Assembly (NCBI GenBank): GCA_964496505.1
Contig: CAZBZV010000005.1
Span: 28,138-92,137, forward strand
DNA: 64,000 bases
Direction: 5' to 3'
DNA from: JAABVY01 sp964496505
GTDB lineage: Bacteria > Zixibacteria > MSB-5A5 > JAABVY01
Every line of letters starts with the position of its first letter. The first letter of the stretch is position 1. The notes beneath the pieces were generated by a model that saw nothing but the letters and a program-made list of their open reading frames with translations, was not told where the DNA came from and did not search any database. This document shows positions 27,358-35,372 of this stretch, in pieces. A program made the translations under genes and the position numbers.

Positions 27358-27885
27358 ATGAAAAATGCAGCGTTTGTTTTGATCGGTTTGGTATTTCTGA
27401 CATTTCTGGCGATGTCATGCAGCGATGACTCAAGCGTTAACGGTACCGATCAAAACCCCGAGCTTTTGCGAATTGTCCCCAATGACGGCTCCTCCTCGGT
27501 ATCGCCCGAGTCCTCAATGCACATGGCTTTCAATGTTCCTATGGATACGAATTCAGTGCGCATGTATATGTATTTAACTGGTGGAGATCCGATGCATGAA
27601 TGGATGGACTCTCTGGACCGCTACGGGGGTATGGGACATATGAATATGAACAGGCGAAACCATATGCAAAACTGGATCGACTTGATTGAATGGGGCGGCG
27701 AAATTCACTGGAACCAAAATCGTGACAGTTGTGAATTCATACCGGATTCTACTCTGCATCCAAACACCGATTATATGATAATGATAGATGAGAATGGAAT
27801 GATGGGGCATAATGGTCAGGGTATGCACATGGGACACAACGATGATGGCTATCATTATTATCATTTTCAAACCGGAGGAAATTAG
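27358..27885 (+). CDS. Lipoprotein with Ig-like fold and Met/His-rich tail
   Basis: From the ATG at 27358 (ribosome-binding site AGGAGAG) the product is 175 residues with a lipobox LAMSC near residue 21. The start of the mature part (LLRIVPNDGSSSVSPESSMHMAFNVPMDT) looks like a bacterial Ig-like domain (Big_5 type). The rest is rich in Met and His (GMGHMNMNRRNHMQNW, GQGMHMGHNDDGYHYYHF). This makes it a likely outer-surface or periplasmic-leaflet metal binder that belongs with the efflux operon. An in-frame ATG at 27331 has no ribosome-binding site. Confidence 0.75.
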   Translation: MKNAAFVLIGLVFLTFLAMSCSDDSSVNGTDQNPELLRIVPNDGSSSVSPESSMHMAFNVPMDTNSVRMYMYLTGGDPMHEWMDSLDRYGGMGHMNMNRRNHMQNWIDLIEWGGEIHWNQNRDSCEFIPDSTLHPNTDYMIMIDENGMMGHNGQGMHMGHNDDGYHYYHFQTGGN

Positions 27886-27951
27886 TATTTGGATGTCAAA
27901 CAGAATGACTTATATTAAGATATATACAGCATAGCACCAGGAGTTTATATA

Positions 27952-28485
27952 ATGAAAATAAAGGTGCATCTAATAGTAATACCGCTCTTGATTTGCATTT
28001 ACTCAATCGCTTTCACAAGAGAACCATCCGATCGAAATATAGAAAAAGTGGAAGGTTCGGGAAAGCAGGTTGAGATGGGTGAAATTATTGAAGATGTTGA
28101 GGGCGAATTTCATGGATTTTCCGATGATTCCGTGAAAGCAGCTCTAAAAAGGGTAACGTCAGAGGAATTGCGGGCCCGACTTGCCGAAAAAGCCGGCAGC
28201 GACTCGATTAATATAATGATGCCCCAGAACTACCCCAATCCGTTTAACTCGAGCACAGCGATAAAATACAGTCTTCCTGTTGAAGCCTACGTTTATATAG
28301 CGGTTTATAATATTTTCGGGCAGAAAATAAAGACCATTAAGGATGAAATTGATTATCCGGGGGATTACGAGGTTTACTGGAACGGCCGTGATGAGGACGA
28401 TGCCCCTCTTTCCAGCGGTGTTTACTTTTTCATTTTTGCCGCGGACAACTATTATACTATCGGCAAAATGCTCCATCTAAAATAA
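27952..28485 (+). CDS. Small secreted protein with FlgD-like/type IX-type C-terminal sorting domain
   Basis: A signal peptide (residues 1-22) is followed by ~60 residues of charged sequence without a known domain. A ~90-residue C-terminal domain starts QNYPNPFNSSTAIKYSLP, continues VYNIFGQKIKTI and WNGRDEDDAPLSSGVYFF, and ends GKMLHLK. This is the FlgD-Ig/Por-type sorting domain common in FCB bacteria, also seen at the end of the 2060-residue protein in this window. It is likely exported to the surface. It ends 14 bp from the convergent response-regulator gene, and no terminator is visible between them. Confidence 0.75.
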   Translation: MKIKVHLIVIPLLICIYSIAFTREPSDRNIEKVEGSGKQVEMGEIIEDVEGEFHGFSDDSVKAALKRVTSEELRARLAEKAGSDSINIMMPQNYPNPFNSSTAIKYSLPVEAYVYIAVYNIFGQKIKTIKDEIDYPGDYEVYWNGRDEDDAPLSSGVYFFIFAADNYYTIGKMLHLK

Positions 28486-28499
28486 ATGCCAAACGCTTG

Positions 28500-29852
28500 C
28501 TATTCTTCCTCTTTGATGTCATACTTTTTCATGCGGTAGATCAGCACATGACGCGGTATCTGCAGACGTTTAGCGGCGCGTGTCTGGTTCCATCCGCTAC
28601 CTTTCAGCGCATCCACAATCGCATTTCTTTCTGTCTCCCGGAGGGAGCCATTACTTGCATAACCATTGCCGGTGGTATCTCCTTTATTGGATCTTATTTC
28701 GGGCGGCAAATCGGTTAGTTTGATTTTGTTGTTTTCAGCCAATAATGCCAACCGCTTTAAAAGATTCTTGAGCTCGCGTACATTGCCAGGCCAGTCGTAC
28801 CGGTTTAATTTTGTAAGCGCCTTTGGATCGATGGCCAGTTTCTTATTGTCGGAATACTCATTAAGAAAATGCTTTACCAGAAGCGGGATATCCTCGCGGC
28901 GTTCATGCAAAGGCGGAATATGTATAGGGATGACATTTAGACGGTAATACAGATCTTCGCGGAATTCACCCGCTTTCAGCTTCCTATTAAGATCCTGATT
29001 TGTTGCAGCCAGTACGCGTATATCGACCGGAATCGATTCATTGGAGCCGACCGGTTCAACCAGGCGGTTCTCGAGAACTCGCAGCAGCTTGGCCTGCAGC
29101 TCCATACTCAGGTCGCCGATCTCATCAAGGAAAATGGTACCGCCGTCGGCCAGTTGAAATTTACCCGCTTTATTCTTAACCGCACCTGTGAATGCTCCGG
29201 CAACATGCCCGAAAAGTTCGCTTTCCAGGAGATCTTTGGGGATTGCCGCGCAGTTGACCGTAATCATGGTATTGTCAGAGCGTTCACTTTCCCGGTGAAT
29301 GGCTCGAGCGATCAGCTCCTTGCCGGTGCCGGACTCGCCTGTTATCAAAATGGTGGTGTCGGTGTTGGCAACTTTCCTGATGTTGTTAAAAATATTCTGC
29401 ATGGGTTTTGAAGCGGCGATTATATTGGAAAAGGAGTCCCTGTTTTTGAGTTCTTTTTTGAGACGGATATTTTCGTCTAAAAGCCTATGATAATCCAGGG
29501 CTTTTTCGACCGTATGCATGAAATCGTCCACATCGAAAGGCTTGGTAATATAATCATACGCGCCCAATTTCATGGCCTCCACAGCCATCTCTATCGTACC
29601 GAAGGCAGTGATGAAAATCACCGGCAGATCGGGCTTGATTTCCCTGGCTATCTGCAAAAGCTCCAGACCGTCCATACCCGGCATGCGAATGTCGGAGATC
29701 ATCAGTTCGAAATCGGATTTTCTTAAATGGGTTACAGCCTCTTCGGCGTTTTCAAGCATCGTTGGCTTGTATGCTTTCTTTTTCAAATTGAATTCGATAA
29801 TTCTTCGCAGTGAAGCATCATCATCTACAACCAATATCTTACCATCATTCAT
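28500..29852 (-). CDS. NtrC-family sigma-54-dependent response regulator
   Basis: An activator of sigma-54 RNA polymerase. The receiver domain (residues 1-120) has the acidic pocket VDDD and the phospho-acceptor Asp in ISDIRMPGMDG. The AAA+ domain has Walker A GESGTGKE (~170), the sigma-54 loop GAFTGA (~219) and LDEIGDLSMELQAKLLRVLE. A Fis-type helix-turn-helix is at the end (GSGWNQTRAAKRLQIPRHVLIYRM). The start ATG at 29852 has GGAG upstream and lies 1 bp after the kinase stop. It is very probably the activator of the efflux operon at 18803, because both promoters carry the same palindrome. Confidence 0.93.
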   Translation of the reverse strand: MNDGKILVVDDDASLRRIIEFNLKKKAYKPTMLENAEEAVTHLRKSDFELMISDIRMPGMDGLELLQIAREIKPDLPVIFITAFGTIEMAVEAMKLGAYDYITKPFDVDDFMHTVEKALDYHRLLDENIRLKKELKNRDSFSNIIAASKPMQNIFNNIRKVANTDTTILITGESGTGKELIARAIHRESERSDNTMITVNCAAIPKDLLESELFGHVAGAFTGAVKNKAGKFQLADGGTIFLDEIGDLSMELQAKLLRVLENRLVEPVGSNESIPVDIRVLAATNQDLNRKLKAGEFREDLYYRLNVIPIHIPPLHERREDIPLLVKHFLNEYSDNKKLAIDPKALTKLNRYDWPGNVRELKNLLKRLALLAENNKIKLTDLPPEIRSNKGDTTGNGYASNGSLRETERNAIVDALKGSGWNQTRAAKRLQIPRHVLIYRMKKYDIKEEE

Positions 29853-29853
29853 A

Positions 29854-30909
29854 TTAATTCTCCGCCGCTTCAACGGGCAGCGTTATTTTAAATGTCGTAC
29901 CTTTTCCCTCGATGCTGTCGACATCTATACTGCCCTTGTGTTCTTCGATTATAGCTTTGGTTGTCGCCAGTCCCAGTCCCGAACCGCGGCTTTTGGTGGT
30001 GTAGAACGGTTCATAGATTTTTTCCATATCCGATTTGGGTATACCGGTACCATTATCCGAGACTGTTATTACCGCATGATTATTTTCCTGGCCGCATTTT
30101 ATCTCGACCTCGCCGCCATCCGGCATAGCCTGAAATGAGTTCAGCAGTATGTTTAAAAACACCTGGCGCAGTTTATCTGAATCGGCCTTAATCAGAGGAG
30201 CGTCATCATAATCCATGCGTATATCGATATTGTTCTCACGTGCCTGGTATTTCAACTGTTTACTGGCCGAGTTCAGAATCTCCCGTGGATCGATTTTTTC
30301 AAACTTCGCCGGGGAGGGCCGTGCATAGGAAAGGAAATCCTTGACCACAAAATCGAGACGGTCGGTTTCCTTTTCTATTATCTCGGCGAATTCCTGCTTT
30401 TCATCGTCCGAAAGAGAGTCATCCTTTAGAATCTGCGATGCGCCCTTTATCGAGCCCAGCGGGTTCTTTATCTCATGCGCAATCGAGGCAGTCATCTGAC
30501 CCATCATGGAAAGTCTCTGGGCATGCTGGAGCTTTCTCTCAGCTTCTTCTTTCTTGCGCGCAAATGTACGTTCCCTGTCAACCAGAACTCCGGCCATACC
30601 TCCGATTGCCAGATAAAATGCGATCTCGGTATATTCGCTGATCAGGTTTTCCGCAATAACTACAGGTTTCAGCAGGATATACATAAAGGCAAATACCGAG
30701 ATAACAACCGCTGTCGAAATTCCGCCCCGCAGTCCGAACCATACCGCCCCCAGCACAATAGGTATATAGCAGAGACGGGCATGGATTACATGAATCAGAT
30801 GTGAATGCCCCAGGACGCCCTCAAAAAGAAGGCCGTAGTAATGTAATGTCAGCGTGGCCGCCGTGATTATAATCAGCAGTATGAGATACAATTTTTTGGT
30901 TTTGAACAT
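29854..30909 (-). CDS. NtrB-like sensor histidine kinase
   Basis: A membrane kinase of 351 residues. About four hydrophobic helices span residues 8-110. The first outer loop is His-rich (GHSHLIHVIH), a plausible metal-sensing patch, although His in this loop is also found in relatives of unknown signal. A short coiled coil leads into HisKA with the phospho-acceptor His in SIAHEIKNPLGSIKG. The catalytic domain has NILLNSFQAMPDGG, SDNGTGIP and GSGLGLATTKAI. It is transcribed with its regulator on the minus strand, from a promoter region holding two palindromes. Confidence 0.92.
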   Translation of the reverse strand: MFKTKKLYLILLIIITAATLTLHYYGLLFEGVLGHSHLIHVIHARLCYIPIVLGAVWFGLRGGISTAVVISVFAFMYILLKPVVIAENLISEYTEIAFYLAIGGMAGVLVDRERTFARKKEEAERKLQHAQRLSMMGQMTASIAHEIKNPLGSIKGASQILKDDSLSDDEKQEFAEIIEKETDRLDFVVKDFLSYARPSPAKFEKIDPREILNSASKQLKYQARENNIDIRMDYDDAPLIKADSDKLRQVFLNILLNSFQAMPDGGEVEIKCGQENNHAVITVSDNGTGIPKSDMEKIYEPFYTTKSRGSGLGLATTKAIIEEHKGSIDVDSIEGKGTTFKITLPVEAAEN

Positions 30910-30942
30910 AATAAATTCAGTTGTCTTTTTGCTAAATTACAC

Positions 30943-30983
30943 TGTAGAATATTCAACAAAATTTTGTAGAATATGTTCTACAA
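30943..30983. promoter_or_regulatory. Twin palindromic operators upstream of the two-component pair
   Basis: Site A TGTAGAATATTCAACA (30943-30958) and site B TTGTAGAATATGTTCTACAA (30964-30983, a perfect inverted repeat of 8-bp arms) are centred 23 bp apart, about two helical turns. Both lie within 75 bp of the kinase start codon. The same element occurs at 18692 ahead of the efflux operon, which points to autoregulation by the NtrC-type partner. Confidence 0.75.
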
Positions 30984-31048
30984 TTATTAAAAAGAAACGG
31001 GTATTTGATTGATTAATAGTAATTTATAAACAAAGATGGACAGCTTGT

Positions 31049-32167
31049 TTATCTGCCCAGGTATTCATCCAGCAGGCTTTCCCACTCCGGCTGACCTATT
31101 TCGCGCAATAGTACAACATTTATATCTTCACGCAAAGGGCTGCCGTTAGCCAGCGCAATACCGTAATCCTGACGCAGGAATGTTGAGGGCAATGTTTTCA
31201 GTTTGCCTTTAAAATTTTCTTTAATCAGGTATCTCAGAATAGGGGCATCGTAAACGAATGCGTCGATTTCGTTATCAGCCACAGCTTTCAACCCATCAAG
31301 GGGAGTATCGTAGGTGCCAAAATTAATTCGATTATCCTTGAGGTAGTTTGCACTTGTAGATCTGGCTATAGTGCCTACGCTAACCCGAGGCAGATCTTCC
31401 GGTCCCCCGATTTTGGCCTCGAGCTGTGAAACGGTTAGCGCCGAGGCAATTGCTGCCGTGAAGCTGGATATGATGATGATAGCCACAAACATCCAGATCA
31501 AAGCCACAATCCGTCCCCCGATAGTAACCGGCGCTTTATCGCCGTATCCGACAGTAGTCATGGTAACCGCCGACCACCAGAATCCTGATCCGATACCCTT
31601 GCCGGCTCCGCCTCCGAATTGCTCGGCGTTACGCTTGCGTTCGAAAGCCCAGACCAGGAAACCTGTTATCAGAAGTATCAGCACCAGAATTCCCACAACC
31701 CTGATGAATTGAGAAGAGAGAAGCCCTTCGGCTACTTTCATAAAGCCGCCCCCGCCGGATGCCGACGAGGCTATTGTCAGGCCGGTGCTGTAAAAGGGAT
31801 GCGAAAAGTCGAACTTTGTTTCCCTTTCGGAATTTATTGTCAGAGCCGAAACTACCATGTCCAGAGAGCCATCCTCGAGTCCTTCCAGAAGCCCCTCCAG
31901 GTCGCGTTCCTCGAAACGGTATTCCAACCCAAGGTCGGAAGCTATCGTGCGCCACAGCTCAATGCTGATCCCATACCATGAACCATCCTCGGCCTTCATG
32001 GCAAAGGGCGCTGTCGGTTTGGTGCCGATTACCAGCTTTTGGTCTTCATTTTCCTGGCAGATTCCCTTCCCAAAAGAAAGGGCAACTGTTAATGCGGTTA
32101 AAAGGAAGATGGCCAATATTTTTGTCTGAGTCATTTTACATTTTTGACATGTTCTAAGAGTGGTCAT
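31049..32167 (-). CDS. Ionotropic glutamate receptor-like potassium channel (GluR0 type)
   Basis: A ligand-gated channel. After a signal/anchor segment (residues ~14-36) comes a periplasmic amino-acid-binding-protein lobe (KLVIGTKPTAPFAMKAEDGSWYG...SERETKFDFSHPFYSTGLTI, ~45-138). It is interrupted by a pore module (two transmembrane helices around FWWSAVTMTTVGYGDKAP) carrying the K+ selectivity filter TVGYG. The second lobe follows (ISVGTIARSTSANYLKD-like segment to the end). This split-lobe layout is the hallmark of prokaryotic glutamate-receptor channels. At 372 residues it matches GluR0. The ribosome-binding site GGAGA is good. The ligand is unknown. Confidence 0.9.
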   Translation of the reverse strand: MTTLRTCQKCKMTQTKILAIFLLTALTVALSFGKGICQENEDQKLVIGTKPTAPFAMKAEDGSWYGISIELWRTIASDLGLEYRFEERDLEGLLEGLEDGSLDMVVSALTINSERETKFDFSHPFYSTGLTIASSASGGGGFMKVAEGLLSSQFIRVVGILVLILLITGFLVWAFERKRNAEQFGGGAGKGIGSGFWWSAVTMTTVGYGDKAPVTIGGRIVALIWMFVAIIIISSFTAAIASALTVSQLEAKIGGPEDLPRVSVGTIARSTSANYLKDNRINFGTYDTPLDGLKAVADNEIDAFVYDAPILRYLIKENFKGKLKTLPSTFLRQDYGIALANGSPLREDINVVLLREIGQPEWESLLDEYLGR

Positions 32168-32359
32168 TACAGGCTCTCCTCGATTTTAGGAGTTAATATT
32201 CATTTTATTTTAATTCAAACAATGTATTAGAACAAGCCTTTTCGGGGATTCTGCCAACTGATGTATTTTTTAAGATAATTGAAAAAATCTGATGTTCTGA
32301 ATTTCAATATTAATTATATTTTGGATTGGTTTTATTCTAAAAAGAAGGATGGATTCCGC

Positions 32360-33076
32360 ATGGGCCGCAATGATTTTACTTTTGACCTTCCCGAGGGACG
32401 TACACTGGGCTCGAATTACCATGTGGTGGAGTTTTTGGGCAGCGGCTGGGAGGGTGAGGTATATAAGGTTCGTGAACGGCAGACCGGTATAATCCGAGCG
32501 GCGAAGATTTTCTATCCCCTTCATATCAGCCGCAAGCCGCTTTTGAAGTATGCCCGGAAATTATATAAACTGAGAAGCTGTCCGATATTGATTCAATACC
32601 ATCACCGGGGTGAGGCCAAAATCGGCGGAGAGAGGGTTGAGTTTCTGGTGTCCGACCTGGCCGAGGGGGAGCTTCTGTCGACCTTCTTAAAACGCCAGAG
32701 AGGAAAGAAGCTGACTCAGTTTCAGTCCATGCATCTGCTTTATGCCTTAGCGCGGGGAATCGAACAGATACATTTTCTGGGGCAGTATCATGGTGATATT
32801 CATTCTGACAATATAATGGTTAAGCGCAAGGGGCTGGGTTTTAATGTTCGTTTGATAGACCTCTTCGATCTGGGGCGCTCGACCCGGGAGCGGATACAGG
32901 AGGATGTTTTCGATCTGGTTACGGTATTTTACGAAATGATCGGCGGCCCCGAGGGCTACAAGCGCGCCGATGAGAATGTCAAAAGGATTATTCTGGGACG
33001 AAAGCACAGCCTGATCAGGCTGTATTATAATACCGCCGGGGATATTCGTTTGGCCCTCGAAAACCTGGAATGGTGA
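32360..33076 (+). CDS. Small Ser/Thr-type protein kinase
   Basis: A eukaryotic-like kinase fold in 238 residues. It has a Gly-rich loop LGSGWEGEVYKV and an ATP-binding Lys in RAAKIF. The catalytic loop is HGDIHSDNIM, with the catalytic Asp and Asn present and the more usual HRD/HGD form. The metal-binding motif is IDLFDLG, where DLF replaces DFG. It has no transmembrane or sensor domain. The frame is open back to a TTG at 32279, but the ATG at 32360 has AAGGATGG 8 nt upstream and the kinase domain begins soon after, so I use 32360. It is divergent from the channel gene. Targets are unknown. Confidence 0.8.
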   Translation: MGRNDFTFDLPEGRTLGSNYHVVEFLGSGWEGEVYKVRERQTGIIRAAKIFYPLHISRKPLLKYARKLYKLRSCPILIQYHHRGEAKIGGERVEFLVSDLAEGELLSTFLKRQRGKKLTQFQSMHLLYALARGIEQIHFLGQYHGDIHSDNIMVKRKGLGFNVRLIDLFDLGRSTRERIQEDVFDLVTVFYEMIGGPEGYKRADENVKRIILGRKHSLIRLYYNTAGDIRLALENLEW

Positions 33077-33266
33077 GCGGGGAAGTCCTCCATTAATCTT
33101 ATTACGTACCTTCATTACGCAATCCCTATACAACTAATTAGTATTGTGCAAAGCGTCTGTTTTTGCCATAATTTAAAGCAGTTATGGAGATGAAATTGTA
33201 GCTAAAAGGGCGGGCTTCAGATTCTAGTACTTGCATGAGTTTTTAAGATTCAGATAGGAGGCCGTT

Positions 33267-33842
33267 TTGGAGGTACCACTTGAATTAACATTCAGAGATA
33301 TAAAAAAGACGGATGAGCTGGAAGAGCTCGTAAATGATAAAGTCTCATCATTGGAAAAGGTATGTGATTACATTATAAGCTGCCGCACGGCTATTGAAAA
33401 GCCACAGGAGCATCAAAGGGCAGGCAGTCCTTATCGTGTCAGGGTAAATGTGCGAGTCCCACCGGGACATGAGATCGTGGTAAAACGTGAGCCGGGGGAT
33501 GGCGATATGCATGACCCTCTGGACGCGGTTATTCGTGATGTCTTCGGGGCGGCACAGAGACAATTAAAGGAGTTGGTGGAAAAGCAGCGCAATGAAGTTA
33601 AGGCTCATCCGGACCAGGAGATGGGCGCTGTAATTGAAAGAATTTTTGAGGACCAGGGATACGGATTTCTTAAGACGGTAGAGGGCCGTGAGGTTTATTT
33701 CAATGAAAACAGCCTGATTAATGATAAGTTTACCGATCTTGAGCCCGGTATGGGGGTGAGGTTTGTTGGCACACTGAGCGATGCCGGATTTCAGGCCAGC
33801 ACAGTGCAGGTTGTCGACAAGCCCTCGGGCAAAATCGAATAG
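33267..33842 (+). CDS. Ribosome hibernation factor-like (HPF/RaiA) protein fused to a cold-shock domain
   Basis: Residues 1-105 match the HPF/RaiA fold (LELTFRDIKKTDELEELVNDKVSSLEKV...YRVRVNVRVPPGHEIVVKREPGD), with the conserved DPLDAVIRDVFGAAQRQL helix. Residues ~118-185 form a cold-shock/OB domain (GAVIERIFEDQGYGFLKTVEGREVYFNENSL). The fusion suggests a stress-induced ribosome- or RNA-binding factor. The TTG start has AGGAGG 9 nt upstream. It leads a cluster of stress-type genes. Confidence 0.85.
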   Translation: MEVPLELTFRDIKKTDELEELVNDKVSSLEKVCDYIISCRTAIEKPQEHQRAGSPYRVRVNVRVPPGHEIVVKREPGDGDMHDPLDAVIRDVFGAAQRQLKELVEKQRNEVKAHPDQEMGAVIERIFEDQGYGFLKTVEGREVYFNENSLINDKFTDLEPGMGVRFVGTLSDAGFQASTVQVVDKPSGKIE

Positions 33843-33882
33843 GCGATAAACAATCCATTTAAAAAGGAAGGTGTGATTATCA

Positions 33883-34281
33883 ATGAAATATGATGATTTT
33901 ATGAAGGAAGTACAAAGCCGAGCGAGGCTTAGCTCGATGGAAGAAGCGGTCAGGGCTACACGGGCAACGTTAGACACATTATCGGAACGTATTACCGAAG
34001 GTGAAGTGGGAAACCTCGCATCGCAACTGCCGGATGAGGTGGCCCGGCTGATGACCAACGGCAATCATGGCCAGAGATTCGGACTGGATGAATTCTTCAG
34101 TAAGGTATCCGAAAAAGAAGGCTCCCGGGTTCAGGATGCCGTATACCATGCCAGAGTCGTGATAGAGGTTGTCGGAGATGCTGTAACCGGCGGCGAACTC
34201 AACAATGTCAGGGATCAGCTTCCCGACGAATACAACAAGCTGTTCGAGGCCGGCAGTAAGGGAGAGATGCCTTCGGAATAG
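33883..34281 (+). CDS. DUF2267 family protein
   Basis: A 132-residue protein with two similar halves (ATRATLDTLSERITEGEVGNLASQLPDEVARLM and HARVVIEVVGDAVTGGELNNVRDQLPDEYNKLF), the repeat pattern of DUF2267. No enzyme motif is present. Members often occur beside stress genes, as here. The ribosome-binding site AAAGGAAGG is good. Confidence 0.85.
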   Translation: MKYDDFMKEVQSRARLSSMEEAVRATRATLDTLSERITEGEVGNLASQLPDEVARLMTNGNHGQRFGLDEFFSKVSEKEGSRVQDAVYHARVVIEVVGDAVTGGELNNVRDQLPDEYNKLFEAGSKGEMPSE

Positions 34282-34306
34282 ATAAACAATTAAACCGGAT
34301 TGATTA

Positions 34307-34951
34307 ATGACATATTTTAAGAACCGCAGAGAAGCGGGTAGAAAATTGGGGGAATTATTAAGGAATCTGACTGTGAGGGATGAGCGTGTGGTACTTGCCC
34401 TTCCACGCGGAGGTGTGCCTGTGGCATCGGAGGCTGCAGAGATTCTGGAAGCGCCGCTTGATGTATTCCTGGTGCGCAAGCTGGGTGTGCCCGGTCAGGA
34501 GGAACTGGCTATGGGATCGATCGCCCAGGATGATGTGCGGTTTATTAACGAGGATATCGTTCAGTCTCTGGATATACCCCAAAAGGTTATCGACAAGGTT
34601 GCCGCCGGCGAGAAGGTTGAGCTGGAAAGGCGGCTGCGCAAATACAGGGGAAGCAGAGAAACTCCCAATGTGTCCGGTAAAACGGTTCTGCTTATAGATG
34701 ATGGTTTGGCAACAGGAGCCTCCATGCTTGCCGCAGTTCGTGCCGTAAGAAAGCTCGAACCGAAAAAGATAATCTCGGCTGTGCCGGTTGCAGCTGAATC
34801 GACCTGCCACAAGCTGGAAAGCGAGGCGGATAAGGTCGTCTGTATGTATACCCCGCAGCCGTTTAACAGCGTGGGGCAGTGGTATGAGGAGTTTCCACAG
34901 GTAAGCGATGATGAGGTTTGTGAATTAATGCAGGAAAAGAGGCTGGTATGA
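34307..34951 (+). CDS. Phosphoribosyltransferase-domain protein
   Basis: A 214-residue type I PRTase fold. The PRPP-binding loop is TVLLIDDGLATGASMLAAVR. Upstream it has LALPRGGVPVASEAAEIL and FLVRKLGVPGQEELAMGSI, as in the stand-alone PRTase family often linked to stress clusters, including those with dienelactone-hydrolase fusions. The substrate base is unknown. Its stop overlaps the next start by 4 bp (ATGA). Confidence 0.85.
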   Translation: MTYFKNRREAGRKLGELLRNLTVRDERVVLALPRGGVPVASEAAEILEAPLDVFLVRKLGVPGQEELAMGSIAQDDVRFINEDIVQSLDIPQKVIDKVAAGEKVELERRLRKYRGSRETPNVSGKTVLLIDDGLATGASMLAAVRAVRKLEPKKIISAVPVAAESTCHKLESEADKVVCMYTPQPFNSVGQWYEEFPQVSDDEVCELMQEKRLV

Positions 34952-35334
34952 GCGAAAAAGATGTTCAGAAATTCGAGGTTCCCAGAGATGAATGGCCGGA
35001 GTTTGTGCTGGGTTTCGGAACCAGCCACAAGAACTGGCTTCTGGATATTACTCATTTCGATGTGAATGATACCAAAACGGTTTTGGCACATAATGCGCCG
35101 ATGAAGGATATCGTGCTGGAGGATGTGGGGCATCTGAATCTGGTGGTGAATGCATCCATGGATTCGGAGCGAGAGGTCACACACAAAATAGAAAATCCGC
35201 GCTACATAATTATGGAGGAAACTGAGGACGGGGGACATAAGGCTCTGGAAATAATCAACGAGGAGCTGGAGACAACGTTATTGCGATTTCGTTCCGCGAT
35301 GCCTCCGCCGATGGTCAACGGCAAGGTCTCCTGA
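34948..35334 (+). CDS. DUF5335-like protein
   Basis: A 128-residue soluble protein. It begins FEVPRDEWPEFVLGFGTSHKNWLLDITHFDV and continues APMKDIVLEDVGHLNLVVNAS. This resembles the DUF5335 family, small proteins of unknown function seen with stress genes. It is coupled to the PRTase gene by a 4-bp overlap. No catalytic motif was recognised. Confidence 0.6.
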   Translation: MSEKDVQKFEVPRDEWPEFVLGFGTSHKNWLLDITHFDVNDTKTVLAHNAPMKDIVLEDVGHLNLVVNASMDSEREVTHKIENPRYIIMEETEDGGHKALEIINEELETTLLRFRSAMPPPMVNGKVS

Positions 35335-35372
35335 ACGCTCCTTTGGAATCAACACCAAAAAAGGTATTAAAC

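Noticed and set aside
33185..33199. TGGAGAT-N4-TTGT as a sigma-54 promoter before the HPF-like gene
   Set aside because: The -24 element lacks the C of TGGC and no inverted repeat lies upstream.
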